Source: Methylococcus sp. EFPC2
Lineage (GTDB): Bacteria > Pseudomonadota > Gammaproteobacteria > Methylococcales > Methylococcaceae
Assembly (NCBI RefSeq): GCF_016925495.1
Contig: NZ_CP070491.1
Span: 2,728,001 to 2,792,000 of the forward strand
DNA: 64,000 bases
Direction: 5' to 3'
The first letter of the stretch is position 1, and each line of letters begins with the position of its first letter. The notes beneath the pieces are model-generated. The model was given only the letters and a program-made list of their open reading frames with translations, did no database searches and had not been told where the DNA came from. The position numbers and the translations under genes were made by a program. Below are positions 10,181-18,955 of this stretch, piece by piece.

Positions 10181-12526
10181 TCATCGCGTCGCCAGACCCG
10201 CCGGAGAGTTGGATGACACGGATTCCGGCCGCTCCAGCAAGGTGTGGATGGACTGCAACGCACGCTCCATGAAAGGCTTGCGCTCCTGCGGCAGGATGCG
10301 GGACTCGCCCCGTTCCATTTCCTTGGCCAGCGTGCGCAAGGACTTCACCGCGGCCTGGATGCCGGACTGGTTGACGAAAATGTAGTAAGAGGTCTTGGGG
10401 CTGTACCAGGACAGTTTGACGCGCAATTTTTGGCGCTTGTTCGAGTCGGTGAATTCGAAGGCCATGCCCAGGCGCGCGTTGCGCAACTGTTCGACGATGG
10501 CCAGCAAGGCCGGGCTGGCATCGCGCAAGAACAAGGGCTGCCGATTCGACGGGCCCTCGACTTCGACGTCGTTCCAGATCGCCTTGGGCGGCCTGAGTTC
10601 AATCTGCTCCACGCCAGGCTGATCCGGTTCGGGCTTAACCGCGGCCTGCGGGCGGGGAGCGACCGCCCGGGCGAGCACCTCCTGCTGGCAGCGGAGCAGT
10701 TGTTCCAGTAAGGCATTGGTGTTCACTTCCGGATCGCCGATCAAGGTCAAGCCCGATCGTATGGTCTGCTCCAAATCGGGCAGGTTGGCCCTGACTTTCT
10801 GCCGCTCGGCCTCTCCCGCCGGCGGCTCCACGCTTTGTATCACCCGGTCGACCACCGCCAGGGCCTGCTTCCATTCCTCGCTTTCCTCCCCGTTGCGCAA
10901 GGCCGTGAGCACCATGAGGTTGGCCCAAGGGCCCAGTAGCAGTTCCTCGGCCGGCTTGGGCAGGGTACGGTTCCAGGTGCGGTCGACGATTTCCTGAGAC
11001 ACCGCCTGTCGCGCCTCCCGCAACCGCTCGCGCCCTTTGGCGGTTTCCACCGTGCGTTTTTCCGCTACTTTGGAACGGCGGTTGAAATGGTCGACGAAGT
11101 CGGTGAAATCCTCCAGCAAGGTGTTGAACAGTTCCGTGTTTTCGTCGAACTCGCTCAATATCCGCTCGACCACGCTCTGCATCTTGGCGAACATGCCCTG
11201 GTCTTCGTTTTCATCCGGATTGCACAAGGCTCCGGCCTGGGTCAACGCGTTGAGCAGTCGGCGCGCAGGGTGCTTGCTGCGGAAGAAGAACTTCTTGTCC
11301 AGCAAGGCGACCTTGAGGATCGGCGTGTGCAAATGACTGAGCAGAGCCTTGACCGAATCGGGCAGGGTCTGATCGTTGAGGATGAACTCGAACAACATGC
11401 CGACCAGATCGATGATGTCGGCATCGGCGGCATTGACCTGTTGCTCTTTGACGACATCGGCGAGTCGCGCGAGTTGCTCGGCAAAGGCCTGCTTGACCGT
11501 ATCCAGGCTCTGGTCCGCCAACTCCCGGCGCGTGCTCGGTGGCACCTTGAGCTGCAGGGTGTTCAAGGAATTCAGCAACTCGGGAATATTGGTCTGCACC
11601 GGCGCGGCACTGGCGGCTCCGCCCGCCCCGTCATGCCGACGCGCGAGTATTTCTTGGATGCTGTTGAAGATCTCCCGGTCCAGAGACGATTCCTTCTCCT
11701 CGCCGCCGCTTCGCGCCTGCCTCGCCTCCTGCTCGCGCGTGCCGGACACCCGTTCCGGCGCGGCGTGCTCCTCATCCAGGATGTCTGGCTCGGCCGCAGG
11801 CTCCGCCGCCTCGGACGGCGGCCTGTAACCGATGGCTTCGAGCGAAAGATGGGGCAATATGCCGGCCCGGATCAGTGTGTCGTTGAAATCCGCATACAGG
11901 GTCCCGGCCTCGCACAACACCCCTCGGCCGAATTCGGCGATGAGCGCGATCTTGATCTTGTGGGCGATGGGGAGGTCGAGCAAATCCAGGGCGTTGCGAA
12001 AAGCGTCGCAGACCTGGGCCGGAGAACCTGGCAGGGCCGGATTGTACTCACCCAGCTTGACGCCTCCGTTGACGATGGCCAGACGGTGGTTGAGAGCGAA
12101 TAACTCGGAGGCATAACGCACGTTCGCCGCATGGCAAACACCGCTCCAGGCCAGCGTGATCTCGTAATCTTCCTTGTCGATGAGGCTCAGGTGATCGGAC
12201 TTGCGCGACACCTCGCCGCTGCGTAGCGGCTCCACGACACCGCGGGCGAAATTGGCGAAACCGCGTGACAGCTCGGAGGAAAACTTCCGTTCGATATCCG
12301 CCTGACGCACGAGCAATTCGTGCATGATTTCGAAGCAGTGATTGCGCTCGGCATTGGTTCCGGAAGTTTCCGCAATGCCGAGCATGAAATCGTCTATGTG
12401 TCCGAACAAGTCCTGGAAAAGCTTGGTGTAACGCTCCACGATGTTGTCATGGCAAACCTGCATGACATCGCGGTAGCGTGGCAAGGTGCCGTCGGATTCA
12501 AGCGCTTGTTCTTGCGTTGTCGTCAT
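10181..12526 (-). CDS. DUF1631 family protein
   Basis: A large soluble protein of about 781 residues, without signal peptide or membrane helices. Its helical, charged make-up and the segment LLTPIL-like HTPILKVALLDKKFF in the middle fit DUF1631. A low-complexity Glu/Ala/Arg stretch runs from about residue 235 to 300. The C-terminus (LKVRLSWYSPKTSYYIFVNQ) is beta-rich and looks like a small separate domain. The start is uncertain: ATG at 12526 is used, and a GTG at 12577 would add 17 residues. It is the first gene of the run towards the PAS/GGDEF-like gene and cyaA, 48 bases upstream of the former. Function unknown. Confidence 0.75.
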   Translation of the reverse strand: MTTTQEQALESDGTLPRYRDVMQVCHDNIVERYTKLFQDLFGHIDDFMLGIAETSGTNAERNHCFEIMHELLVRQADIERKFSSELSRGFANFARGVVEPLRSGEVSRKSDHLSLIDKEDYEITLAWSGVCHAANVRYASELFALNHRLAIVNGGVKLGEYNPALPGSPAQVCDAFRNALDLLDLPIAHKIKIALIAEFGRGVLCEAGTLYADFNDTLIRAGILPHLSLEAIGYRPPSEAAEPAAEPDILDEEHAAPERVSGTREQEARQARSGGEEKESSLDREIFNSIQEILARRHDGAGGAASAAPVQTNIPELLNSLNTLQLKVPPSTRRELADQSLDTVKQAFAEQLARLADVVKEQQVNAADADIIDLVGMLFEFILNDQTLPDSVKALLSHLHTPILKVALLDKKFFFRSKHPARRLLNALTQAGALCNPDENEDQGMFAKMQSVVERILSEFDENTELFNTLLEDFTDFVDHFNRRSKVAEKRTVETAKGRERLREARQAVSQEIVDRTWNRTLPKPAEELLLGPWANLMVLTALRNGEESEEWKQALAVVDRVIQSVEPPAGEAERQKVRANLPDLEQTIRSGLTLIGDPEVNTNALLEQLLRCQQEVLARAVAPRPQAAVKPEPDQPGVEQIELRPPKAIWNDVEVEGPSNRQPLFLRDASPALLAIVEQLRNARLGMAFEFTDSNKRQKLRVKLSWYSPKTSYYIFVNQSGIQAAVKSLRTLAKEMERGESRILPQERKPFMERALQSIHTLLERPESVSSNSPAGLATR

Positions 12527-12638
12527 TTCCGTCGTGATTGCTGTGAGTCCGGTCGAACCTGCCGAGGCAAGCCGCACCTTGGGTAAACTGCATCAGCCTC
12601 TTAGCAAGAGACATTCCATAGTGATCTAGAAACTAGCC

Positions 12639-12884
12639 TCAGGGTGCGGACTGGGCCACCCCGGATTGTCCGCTGACCGGGTTCAAACCATGGGGATGCA
12701 AGATCCCGGTTTGAAAGCCGATAAGCAGGAGGAAAAACAGGGCGATCGACATGCCGATGCGCGCCGTCAGCGCCTTGACCGTGCGCGGTGAACGGTTGCG
12801 GTCCTTGAGCAGATAAACCAAGGCCGTGCCCAGACTGGCAACTATCATGATCAACACGAAAACAATCAGGATTTTGGGTAGCAT
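12639..12884 (-). CDS. Twin-transmembrane protein, DUF2909-like
   Basis: An 81-residue protein with two hydrophobic helices (about residues 4-25 and 45-64) separated by a basic loop, KDRNRSPRTVKALTARIG. Small twin-TM proteins of this kind (DUF2909) are regularly found beside SURF1 in cytochrome c oxidase loci, and this one is divergent from SURF1 with 87 bases between. The role is not established; assembly or stability of the oxidase is the usual inference. The structural cox genes are not in the window. Confidence 0.75.
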   Translation of the reverse strand: MLPKILIVFVLIMIVASLGTALVYLLKDRNRSPRTVKALTARIGMSIALFFLLLIGFQTGILHPHGLNPVSGQSGVAQSAP

Positions 12885-12971
12885 GGCCTGCCTCGCTGAA
12901 ATGCGGTTGACAATCCAAAGCCGGGGGCCATCAATGAGGCCTTCCGGCTTTCCGAGTGAGCGGACGATTAC

Positions 12972-13706
12972 GTGAAGAAAAAGTATACCTTTAAACCCGG
13001 CTGGCTGGCTTCCATTTCTGTCGCTTTGCTGCTACCGCTCTTTATATCCCTGGGTTTTTGGCAATTGCGGCGCGCCGACGAAAAACAAAACCTGATGGAC
13101 GAACGCATTCGACATGAAAGCGAAGTACCCCTGCAACTGACCGCCGACTTCCCCCTGGAAGGCCACCGCTTCCGACCCGTCACGGTCAGGGGCACGTTCG
13201 ACGCGACGCACCAACTGCTACTCGACAACCAAATATACAACCACCAACCCGGCTATCACGTCTTGACGCCGCTGCGTCTGCCGGATTCCGATCTGGCCGT
13301 CCTGGTGAATCGCGGCTGGATACCGCTGGGCGACCGTCACCGCCTGCCGGAACTCCCCATCGCGCAAATCGAAGTGCAGTTCACCGGCTTGTTGGACCGT
13401 TTCCCCCAGGTCGGGTTCAGGCTCGAAGGCGCGGATGTCCCCGCGCCGGGCTGGCCTTCCGTCGTCCAGATCTTGGATGCGGATCGGCTGGCGGAACGGC
13501 TTGGTTATCGGTTGCTGCCTTATCAGGTATTATTGCCCGCCGCCGAGGCGGCCGGTTATGTCCGCGATTGGCGCCCGGTGGACTTGCATCCGGAGAAAAG
13601 CCAGGGCTACGCCGTGCAGTGGTTTTCCTTCGCCGCTGTCCTGTTCGCCTTGTACCTCTGGTATGGATTCAAAGCCCAGCGCGTCACCCCGCCCGACGCC
13701 CCGTAA
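12972..13706 (+). CDS. SURF1 family cytochrome oxidase assembly protein
   Basis: An inner-membrane factor for assembling heme-copper (aa3-type) oxidases, thought to help heme A insertion. The 244-residue protein has the SURF1 layout: an N-terminal membrane helix (about 11-29) followed by GFWQLRRADEK, a periplasmic domain with VTVRGTFDATHQLLLDN and VLVNRGWIP, and a C-terminal helix (about 214-233). It heads a plus-strand series with a CxxxC protein and heme A synthase. Confidence 0.92.
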   Translation: MKKKYTFKPGWLASISVALLLPLFISLGFWQLRRADEKQNLMDERIRHESEVPLQLTADFPLEGHRFRPVTVRGTFDATHQLLLDNQIYNHQPGYHVLTPLRLPDSDLAVLVNRGWIPLGDRHRLPELPIAQIEVQFTGLLDRFPQVGFRLEGADVPAPGWPSVVQILDADRLAERLGYRLLPYQVLLPAAEAAGYVRDWRPVDLHPEKSQGYAVQWFSFAAVLFALYLWYGFKAQRVTPPDAP

Positions 13707-13742
13707 TCACACTCCAACCCGAACTCCACGACTTTTCCGACC

Positions 13743-14354
13743 GTGACAGACCTACGCCCCCCTTCGAGACGCAACAGTCTCATCGTCCTGGCCATCCTCC
13801 TGATCTGCGTGGTGCCTTTCGGCATCGCCTGGTATATGGCCAAGAACCCCGACCTGGTGCACGAGCGGCAGAAGACCAACTATGGACACCTGATCGATCC
13901 GGCCATACCCATCGATTACGGGGAACTGCTCGCCCGACCGATCAGCCCGGCCGGGCATCTGCCGGAAGCCAAGGGGCACTGGCTGCTGGTCCAGATCGCG
14001 CCGGGCCCGGCCTGCGACGACGCCTGTCGCGCCACCGCCGCCAAAACAGCCCAATTGCGCCTGATGCTGAACAAGGAGATCACTCGGGTCAGGCGGCTGT
14101 TGCTGGTCCCAGGACAAGCCGACACGCAATCCCTGCAGGCCTTGATGCAGGCCGACCCCACCCTGCTGGTCGCGGGCATTTCCGACGATCTCCTGAACAG
14201 GCTGAAATCGGCCGTCGGCCAGCCGTTGAAGGAAGGCACCATCCTCCTGTTCGACCCCTTCGCCAACCTGCTGATGTGGTACGAACCCGGTTTCGATCCC
14301 TACGGCGCCCAGCGCGATTTGCAACGCCTGCTCCGCGTCTCCCAGATCGGTTGA
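13743..14354 (+). CDS. Membrane-anchored SCO/thioredoxin-like protein of the cytochrome oxidase locus
   Basis: A 203-residue protein with one N-terminal membrane helix (about 12-33) and a periplasmic domain. Cys91 and Cys95 form CDDAC, the same CX3C spacing as the copper-binding motif of SCO proteins, placed after a strand (HWLLVQIAPG) where thioredoxin folds carry their active site. The late segment TILLFDPFANLLMWYEPGFDP resembles the cis-Pro/His region of SCO folds, but I see no clear third copper ligand. It sits between SURF1 and heme A synthase, where a conserved hypothetical is usual. A role in oxidase assembly is inferred. Confidence 0.7.
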   Translation: MTDLRPPSRRNSLIVLAILLICVVPFGIAWYMAKNPDLVHERQKTNYGHLIDPAIPIDYGELLARPISPAGHLPEAKGHWLLVQIAPGPACDDACRATAAKTAQLRLMLNKEITRVRRLLLVPGQADTQSLQALMQADPTLLVAGISDDLLNRLKSAVGQPLKEGTILLFDPFANLLMWYEPGFDPYGAQRDLQRLLRVSQIG

Positions 14355-14382
14355 TCGCGCCCTACTCTTACGTGAGCCCCTT

Positions 14383-16365
14383 ATGTTCCGACCTTACGCC
14401 CTCTTCTGCGTCCTATTGACTCTCAGCATCCTCGCGCTGGGCGCTTATGTCCGCGTCGTCGACGCCGGCCTGGGCTGCACCGACTGGCCGGGCTGCTTCG
14501 GCCGCATCATCGTCGACGCCACGCCCCAGCCAGCCACGGCCGACACCGTGCGCACAGTGCTCGCGACCGCCCATCGCCACCTGGCCGAGGGCCTGGGTTT
14601 GGCGGTGCTGCTGCTCTTTGCCACTGCTTTTCGGGTCCAGCGGCAACGCCTCGCCACCGTTCTACTGGCTTTCCTGGCCCTGGCGGCGGTCGCCGGACAG
14701 GCGTTTCTGGGGCTGTGGGCCGCCGCCTGGCTCGCGGCGCCCGTACGCATACTCGCCCATCTGGCGCTGGGTCTGCTGACCCTGGGCTTGCTTTACCGGG
14801 TCTACCTGGGACAGCGCCCCGATGCCGATCGATTGCCGACGCAGGACACCCCCGGCTTGCGCTGGCTGGCGCGGGCCAGCCTGCTGGCCCTGCTGCTGCA
14901 GATCGCACTGGGCGGCTGGACCAGCGCGAATTATGCGGGCTTGGCCTGCCCGGATTTCCCGACCTGCCTGGGCTCCTTCAACCCGCCGGTGGATTATGCC
15001 GGCGGTTTCACGCCCAGCCTGGCACCCGAGGCGAGCAGCCTGCTCTCCCATTCGGCGCGGGCCGCCATCCACTGGGCTCATCGATTGGGGTCGGTCGCCG
15101 TATTCGTGCTACTCAGCATCCTGGCTTTGCTGCTCACCTCCAATCCCAAGATTCCGCGCCTGAGCAAGCCGGGACTGCTGCTGAACTTCCTGCTGCTCGC
15201 ACAAATCTCCCTCGGCATCGGGGCGATACTGTTGCGCCTGCCCGCGCCCATCGCGGTGGCCCACAGCACCGTGGCCGCCCTGCTGCTCCTCAATCTGCTG
15301 CACATCCTGTTCTACCTGCGCAAGCCCGCACCCGCCGAAGCGGCGGCAGGGGCCGAAGCACCGGTGCGGCGCGAGGCCATCGCCCCCATCGCGGAAGTCG
15401 TCCTGCCGCCGGTCGAAATACCGCCCGCGGCCCTCGAACCGGCTCCGGCGCTGTTCGAACGCCTCAAGAGCGGCCTGGGCAAGACTCGCGGCGGGCTGAC
15501 CGGTTTTCTCGCCAATCTGGCACTGGGCAAGAAAGCCATAGACCGCGACCTGCTGGAAGACATCGAGGCCCAATTGCTGATGGCGGACATCGGCGTAAGC
15601 GCCACGCAGGAGATCATTGCCGACCTGACCAGCAGCCTGGATCGCCATCAGCTCGACGACGTATCCGCGCTCACCGGCCGGCTGCGCGAGCACTTGTACG
15701 AGTTGCTGGAGCCGGTCAGCCATCCCCTGGCGGTCGACACCGCGGCGCACAAGCCGTTCGTCATCCTGGTGGTCGGCGTCAACGGCGTGGGCAAGACCAC
15801 CACCATAGGCAAGCTGGCCAAGCGGCTGAAGAATCAAGGTCATAGCGTGATGCTGGCGGCCGGCGACACCTTCCGCGCCGCGGCGGTGGAGCAGCTGCAG
15901 ACCTGGGGCGAACGCAACGACATCCACGTGGTCGCCCAGCACACCGGGGCCGATTCCGCCTCGGTGATCTTCGACGGCGTGCAGGCCGCGCAGTCGCGCG
16001 GCGTGGACGTGCTGATCGCGGACACCGCCGGCCGCTTGCACACCAAATCCAACCTGATGGAAGAACTGGCCAAGATCAAGCGCATCATGGCCAAGCTGGA
16101 TCCGGCCGCGCCGCACGAGGTGCTGCTGGTGCTGGACGCCGGCACCGGCCAGAACGCCATCAACCAGGCCAAGCAATTCAACGAGGCGGTGGGCCTGACC
16201 GGCCTGGTACTGACCAAGCTGGACGGCACCGCCAAGGGCGGCGTGATCTTCAACCTGGCCAAGCAGTTCGGCATCCCGGTGCGTTATATCGGCGTCGGCG
16301 AGAGCATCGACGACCTGCAGGATTTCGACGCGCGCCAGTTCATAGACGCGCTGTTCGCCGAATAA
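14383..16365 (+). CDS. Predicted fusion: heme A synthase (CtaA/COX15) + signal recognition particle receptor FtsY
   Basis: One uninterrupted frame of 660 codons. Residues 1-314 form a complete heme A synthase, which oxidises heme O to heme A: eight hydrophobic helices, the histidines expected to bind heme (His64/66, 126, 230/233, 294) and Cys pairs 32/38 and 189/195. Residues about 315-345 are an Ala/Pro/Glu linker. Residues about 346-660 are a complete FtsY NG domain: the SRP-type GTPase P-loop GVNGVGKT (465-472), DTAGR (547-551) and TKLD (611-614). ftsE follows after 22 bases. No stop separates the halves. A GTG at 15364 (Val328) with AGGGG 11 bases upstream could also start a separate FtsY, but ribosomes finishing ctaA would still read through. 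The usual ctaB/cyoE neighbour is absent. Confidence 0.9.
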   Translation: MFRPYALFCVLLTLSILALGAYVRVVDAGLGCTDWPGCFGRIIVDATPQPATADTVRTVLATAHRHLAEGLGLAVLLLFATAFRVQRQRLATVLLAFLALAAVAGQAFLGLWAAAWLAAPVRILAHLALGLLTLGLLYRVYLGQRPDADRLPTQDTPGLRWLARASLLALLLQIALGGWTSANYAGLACPDFPTCLGSFNPPVDYAGGFTPSLAPEASSLLSHSARAAIHWAHRLGSVAVFVLLSILALLLTSNPKIPRLSKPGLLLNFLLLAQISLGIGAILLRLPAPIAVAHSTVAALLLLNLLHILFYLRKPAPAEAAAGAEAPVRREAIAPIAEVVLPPVEIPPAALEPAPALFERLKSGLGKTRGGLTGFLANLALGKKAIDRDLLEDIEAQLLMADIGVSATQEIIADLTSSLDRHQLDDVSALTGRLREHLYELLEPVSHPLAVDTAAHKPFVILVVGVNGVGKTTTIGKLAKRLKNQGHSVMLAAGDTFRAAAVEQLQTWGERNDIHVVAQHTGADSASVIFDGVQAAQSRGVDVLIADTAGRLHTKSNLMEELAKIKRIMAKLDPAAPHEVLLVLDAGTGQNAINQAKQFNEAVGLTGLVLTKLDGTAKGGVIFNLAKQFGIPVRYIGVGESIDDLQDFDARQFIDALFAE

Positions 16366-16387
16366 CTCCGCGCTCCGTTTCGACTCC

Positions 16388-17050
16388 GTGCTGCAATTCA
16401 CCAAGGTCTGCAAGCGCTACCCGGAAGGCGGCGACGCCTTGAATGGCGTCAGCTTCAATCTGGATCGGGGCGAAATGGCCTTCCTCACGGGACACTCGGG
16501 CGCCGGCAAGAGCACCTTGCTACGCCTGATCCCCGTCATCGAGCGCCCCAGCCGGGGGCAAATCGTGCTGGACGGCCAGAGCCTGGCCAAGCTCAGGCCG
16601 CGCGACATTCCGCATTTGCGCCGCAAGCTGGGGCTGATCTTCCAGGACTACCGCCTGCTTTACGACCGCACGGTGTTCGACAACGTCGCCCTGCCCCTCA
16701 TCATCGCGGGCCACAGCCAGCATGAGGTCAGCCGGCGCACGCGCGCTGCCCTGGACAAGGTCGGCCTGCTCAACAAGGAAAAGCGTTACCCTAGAGGCCT
16801 ATCGGGCGGCGAGCAGCAAAGGGTCGGCATCGCCCGCGCCATCGCCCACAAACCGCCGGTGATCCTGGCCGACGAGCCCACCGGTAACCTGGATCCCGAA
16901 CTGTCCAGGGAGATCATGGCCTTGTTCCAGGAATTCAACCGGGTCGGCGTAACCCTGCTGATCGCCAGCCACGACCTAAGCCTGATCTCGCGACTGGGCG
17001 GCCGCGTGCTGCGCCTGCAGCAAGGCCGACTGCTGGAACCCGAGGCATGA
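16388..17050 (+). CDS. ftsE: Cell division ATP-binding protein FtsE
   Basis: ATPase of the FtsEX complex, which activates peptidoglycan hydrolases at the septum. The 220-residue ABC domain has Walker A GHSGAGKS (35-42), a Q-loop (LIFQDYRLL), signature LSGGEQQRVGIARA and Walker B ILADEPTGNLD; the DEPTGNLDP wording is typical of FtsE. It starts with GTG at 16388, 22 bases after ftsY, and overlaps ftsX by 4 bases. The gene order ftsY-ftsE-ftsX is the conserved gammaproteobacterial arrangement, although rpoH does not follow here. Confidence 0.95.
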   Translation: MLQFTKVCKRYPEGGDALNGVSFNLDRGEMAFLTGHSGAGKSTLLRLIPVIERPSRGQIVLDGQSLAKLRPRDIPHLRRKLGLIFQDYRLLYDRTVFDNVALPLIIAGHSQHEVSRRTRAALDKVGLLNKEKRYPRGLSGGEQQRVGIARAIAHKPPVILADEPTGNLDPELSREIMALFQEFNRVGVTLLIASHDLSLISRLGGRVLRLQQGRLLEPEA

Positions 17051-18048
17051 GCAGCAAGGCGCCCACCCGCGAGCATCCGGCGGCGGACAGAACGGTTTCC
17101 GTCTCGCTGTGGGAGCGCATCCAGAATTACGGCTTCATGCACGCACACACCTGCGTGGCCAGCCTGGGCCGTATGTATCGCACGCCGGTCGCCAGCGGCA
17201 TGACCATCCTGGTCATCGCCATCGCCCTCGCGCTGCCGGCCAGTTTCCACGTACTGGTAAAAAACGCCCGCCAGGCCAGCGGCGCGCTGGAAATCAGCAA
17301 TCAGATCTCGCTCTTCCTCAAACCCGAGCTAGCGGACGAAGCGGGGAAAAAACTGGCCGAAAGCCTGGGCAAACACCCAGATATCGCACTGGCCGAACTG
17401 ATCACCAAGGAAGCCGGCCTCAAGGAATTCCAGACCTACAGCGGATTCGGCGACGCGCTGCGGGCGCTGGATTTCAATCCCTTGCCGGCCGTGGTCAGCA
17501 TACTGCCCAAGGCAACGCTGACCCAGCCGGAACAGATCGAGCGCCTGGCGGAGGAACTGCGCGGCTTGTCAGAGACCGATTACGTGCAGATCGACATGGA
17601 CTGGCTACGCAAGCTGCGCGCCATCATCACCATCGCCCAACGCGGCAGCATCGTACTGGGCATCCTGCTGGGCACGGCGGTCCTGTTCATCGTGGCCAAC
17701 ACCATACGCCTGGAATTACAGGACCGCCGCGAGGAAATCGCCGTCACCCGGCTGATGGGCGCCACCCACCGCTTCATCCGCCGCCCCTTCCTCTACACCG
17801 GCCTGTGGTATGGCCTGCTCGGTGGCATCATCGCCTGGCTGCTGGTCAGCTTCACCCTCCTGCTGCTCAACGGCCCGGTGCGCGAACTGTCGACCCTCTA
17901 CGGAGGCGGCTTCGAACTCGCCTTCCTCAGTCTGGAAGAATCCGCCTGGCTGATCGCCCTGGCCACCGCACTGGGCATCGGCGGTTCCTGGGCCGTCGTA
18001 CAGCACCACCTCAATCTGTTGGAAGACGACGAACGAAATCCCGCTTGA
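17047..18048 (+). CDS. ftsX: Cell division protein FtsX
   Basis: Membrane subunit of FtsEX. The 333-residue protein has an N-terminal cytoplasmic tail, a first helix at about residues 55-75, a periplasmic domain of about 100 residues (ISLFLKPELADEAGKKLAES onward), and three more helices in the C-terminal half, with the LMGATHRFIRRPFL segment between the second and third. This is the standard FtsX layout. It starts at an ATG overlapping the ftsE stop (ATGA). The operon ends here, with a non-coding stretch before the opposite-strand Rieske gene. Confidence 0.94.
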   Translation: MSSKAPTREHPAADRTVSVSLWERIQNYGFMHAHTCVASLGRMYRTPVASGMTILVIAIALALPASFHVLVKNARQASGALEISNQISLFLKPELADEAGKKLAESLGKHPDIALAELITKEAGLKEFQTYSGFGDALRALDFNPLPAVVSILPKATLTQPEQIERLAEELRGLSETDYVQIDMDWLRKLRAIITIAQRGSIVLGILLGTAVLFIVANTIRLELQDRREEIAVTRLMGATHRFIRRPFLYTGLWYGLLGGIIAWLLVSFTLLLLNGPVRELSTLYGGGFELAFLSLEESAWLIALATALGIGGSWAVVQHHLNLLEDDERNPA

Positions 18049-18294
18049 ATTCAGATCGGCCTCCCGACTCCTTGGGGGAGCTTTACCGGCGCGGGGCCGC
18101 GAGCCCAAGGATCCTGCGCTATGCGCGGAAGTGGCGAGCCAGGAGCTGGTCACCGCAAGGCTGAAAACCGCCGACCGATCAGGAAGGCAACCCCGAGATT
18201 CACGATCCCGTCACAGGGCGAGCTCCGCCCAGATAGCCCGCTTTTCCAGCCCCGGAGCGGCGATCAATCGGCACCCATGGCGGCCTGCCGTGGG

Positions 18295-18687
18295 TCAGTC
18301 GCCCCTGTCCAAACCATCCTCCTCGGCCAGTTCCACTCCGGTAACGCAAACATCACCGTCGTCGATCACCAGGGTCACGGGCGCGAGTTGTTTGCCCTGG
18401 CAGGGACCGATGAAACACTTGCCGGTATCGATGTCGAACTGGGCGCGATGCTTGCCGCAGGTCAGGAAGTTGCCGTCTTCGTCCAGAAACTGTCCCGGCA
18501 CCGTGTCCAAGCGGCTGCCCGCATGAGGGCACACGTTCTCGAAACCGAAAAAGCGGTTGCCCTTGCGGGTCACCAGGATGGGCCAGGGCTTCACCTCGCC
18601 GCTCTCGGTCCGTATCGCCAGCCAGAAGCCGCGTGCCTGCTCTTCGTCGATTTCAACGGTACGGCAAACCGCAAATAACTCGTTCAT
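18295..18687 (-). CDS. Rieske [2Fe-2S] ferredoxin-like protein
   Basis: A 130-residue stand-alone Rieske domain. The cluster ligands are in place: Cys53-X-His55 (CPHAGSRLD) and Cys77-X2-His80 (CGKHRAQFD), followed by the CFIGPCQGK segment common in ferredoxin-type Rieske proteins. No signal peptide or membrane anchor is visible, so it should be a cytosolic electron carrier or an oxygenase-type partner. No oxygenase or reductase is adjacent, so the partner cannot be named. The ABC transporter gene lies upstream on the same strand, 268 bases away. Confidence 0.88.
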   Translation of the reverse strand: MNELFAVCRTVEIDEEQARGFWLAIRTESGEVKPWPILVTRKGNRFFGFENVCPHAGSRLDTVPGQFLDEDGNFLTCGKHRAQFDIDTGKCFIGPCQGKQLAPVTLVIDDGDVCVTGVELAEEDGLDRGD

Positions 18688-18836
18688 AGTACTTGTCCCA
18701 CCAGTAATGGACCGCGAGGCGGCTTAAAAAACCGAATCAATGTAAACAAGTACCAGAAGGCAAAAGACATACCGTGACCGCACCGCCATCAATTTCAGCG
18801 ACTTACGGAATCTCAAAGCGCACGGGATGTAAGAAC

Positions 18837-18855
18837 CCCGACAATGTTTGTCGGG
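18837..18855 (-). terminator. Hairpin downstream of the ABC exporter gene
   Basis: CCCGACAA (18837-18844) and TTGTCGGG (18848-18855) form a perfect 8-bp stem with a 3-base loop. It is about 100 bases past the stop of the ABC gene. The T-run on the minus strand lies before the stem rather than after it, so this is a weak terminator candidate. Confidence 0.4.
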
Positions 18856-18955
18856 AATAGGCGCAAAAAAAACCAAGGGGAAATACGGGCATCAGCCCAG
18901 CGGGGCGGCGCATCGGCCGGTCGGCGCCTTAAGCCAAGCCGAAATAGCGCCCGCA

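Noticed and set aside
18049-18294. Riboswitch or small gene downstream of ftsX
   Set aside because: No downstream gene on the plus strand, and no conserved aptamer or coding frame was recognised.
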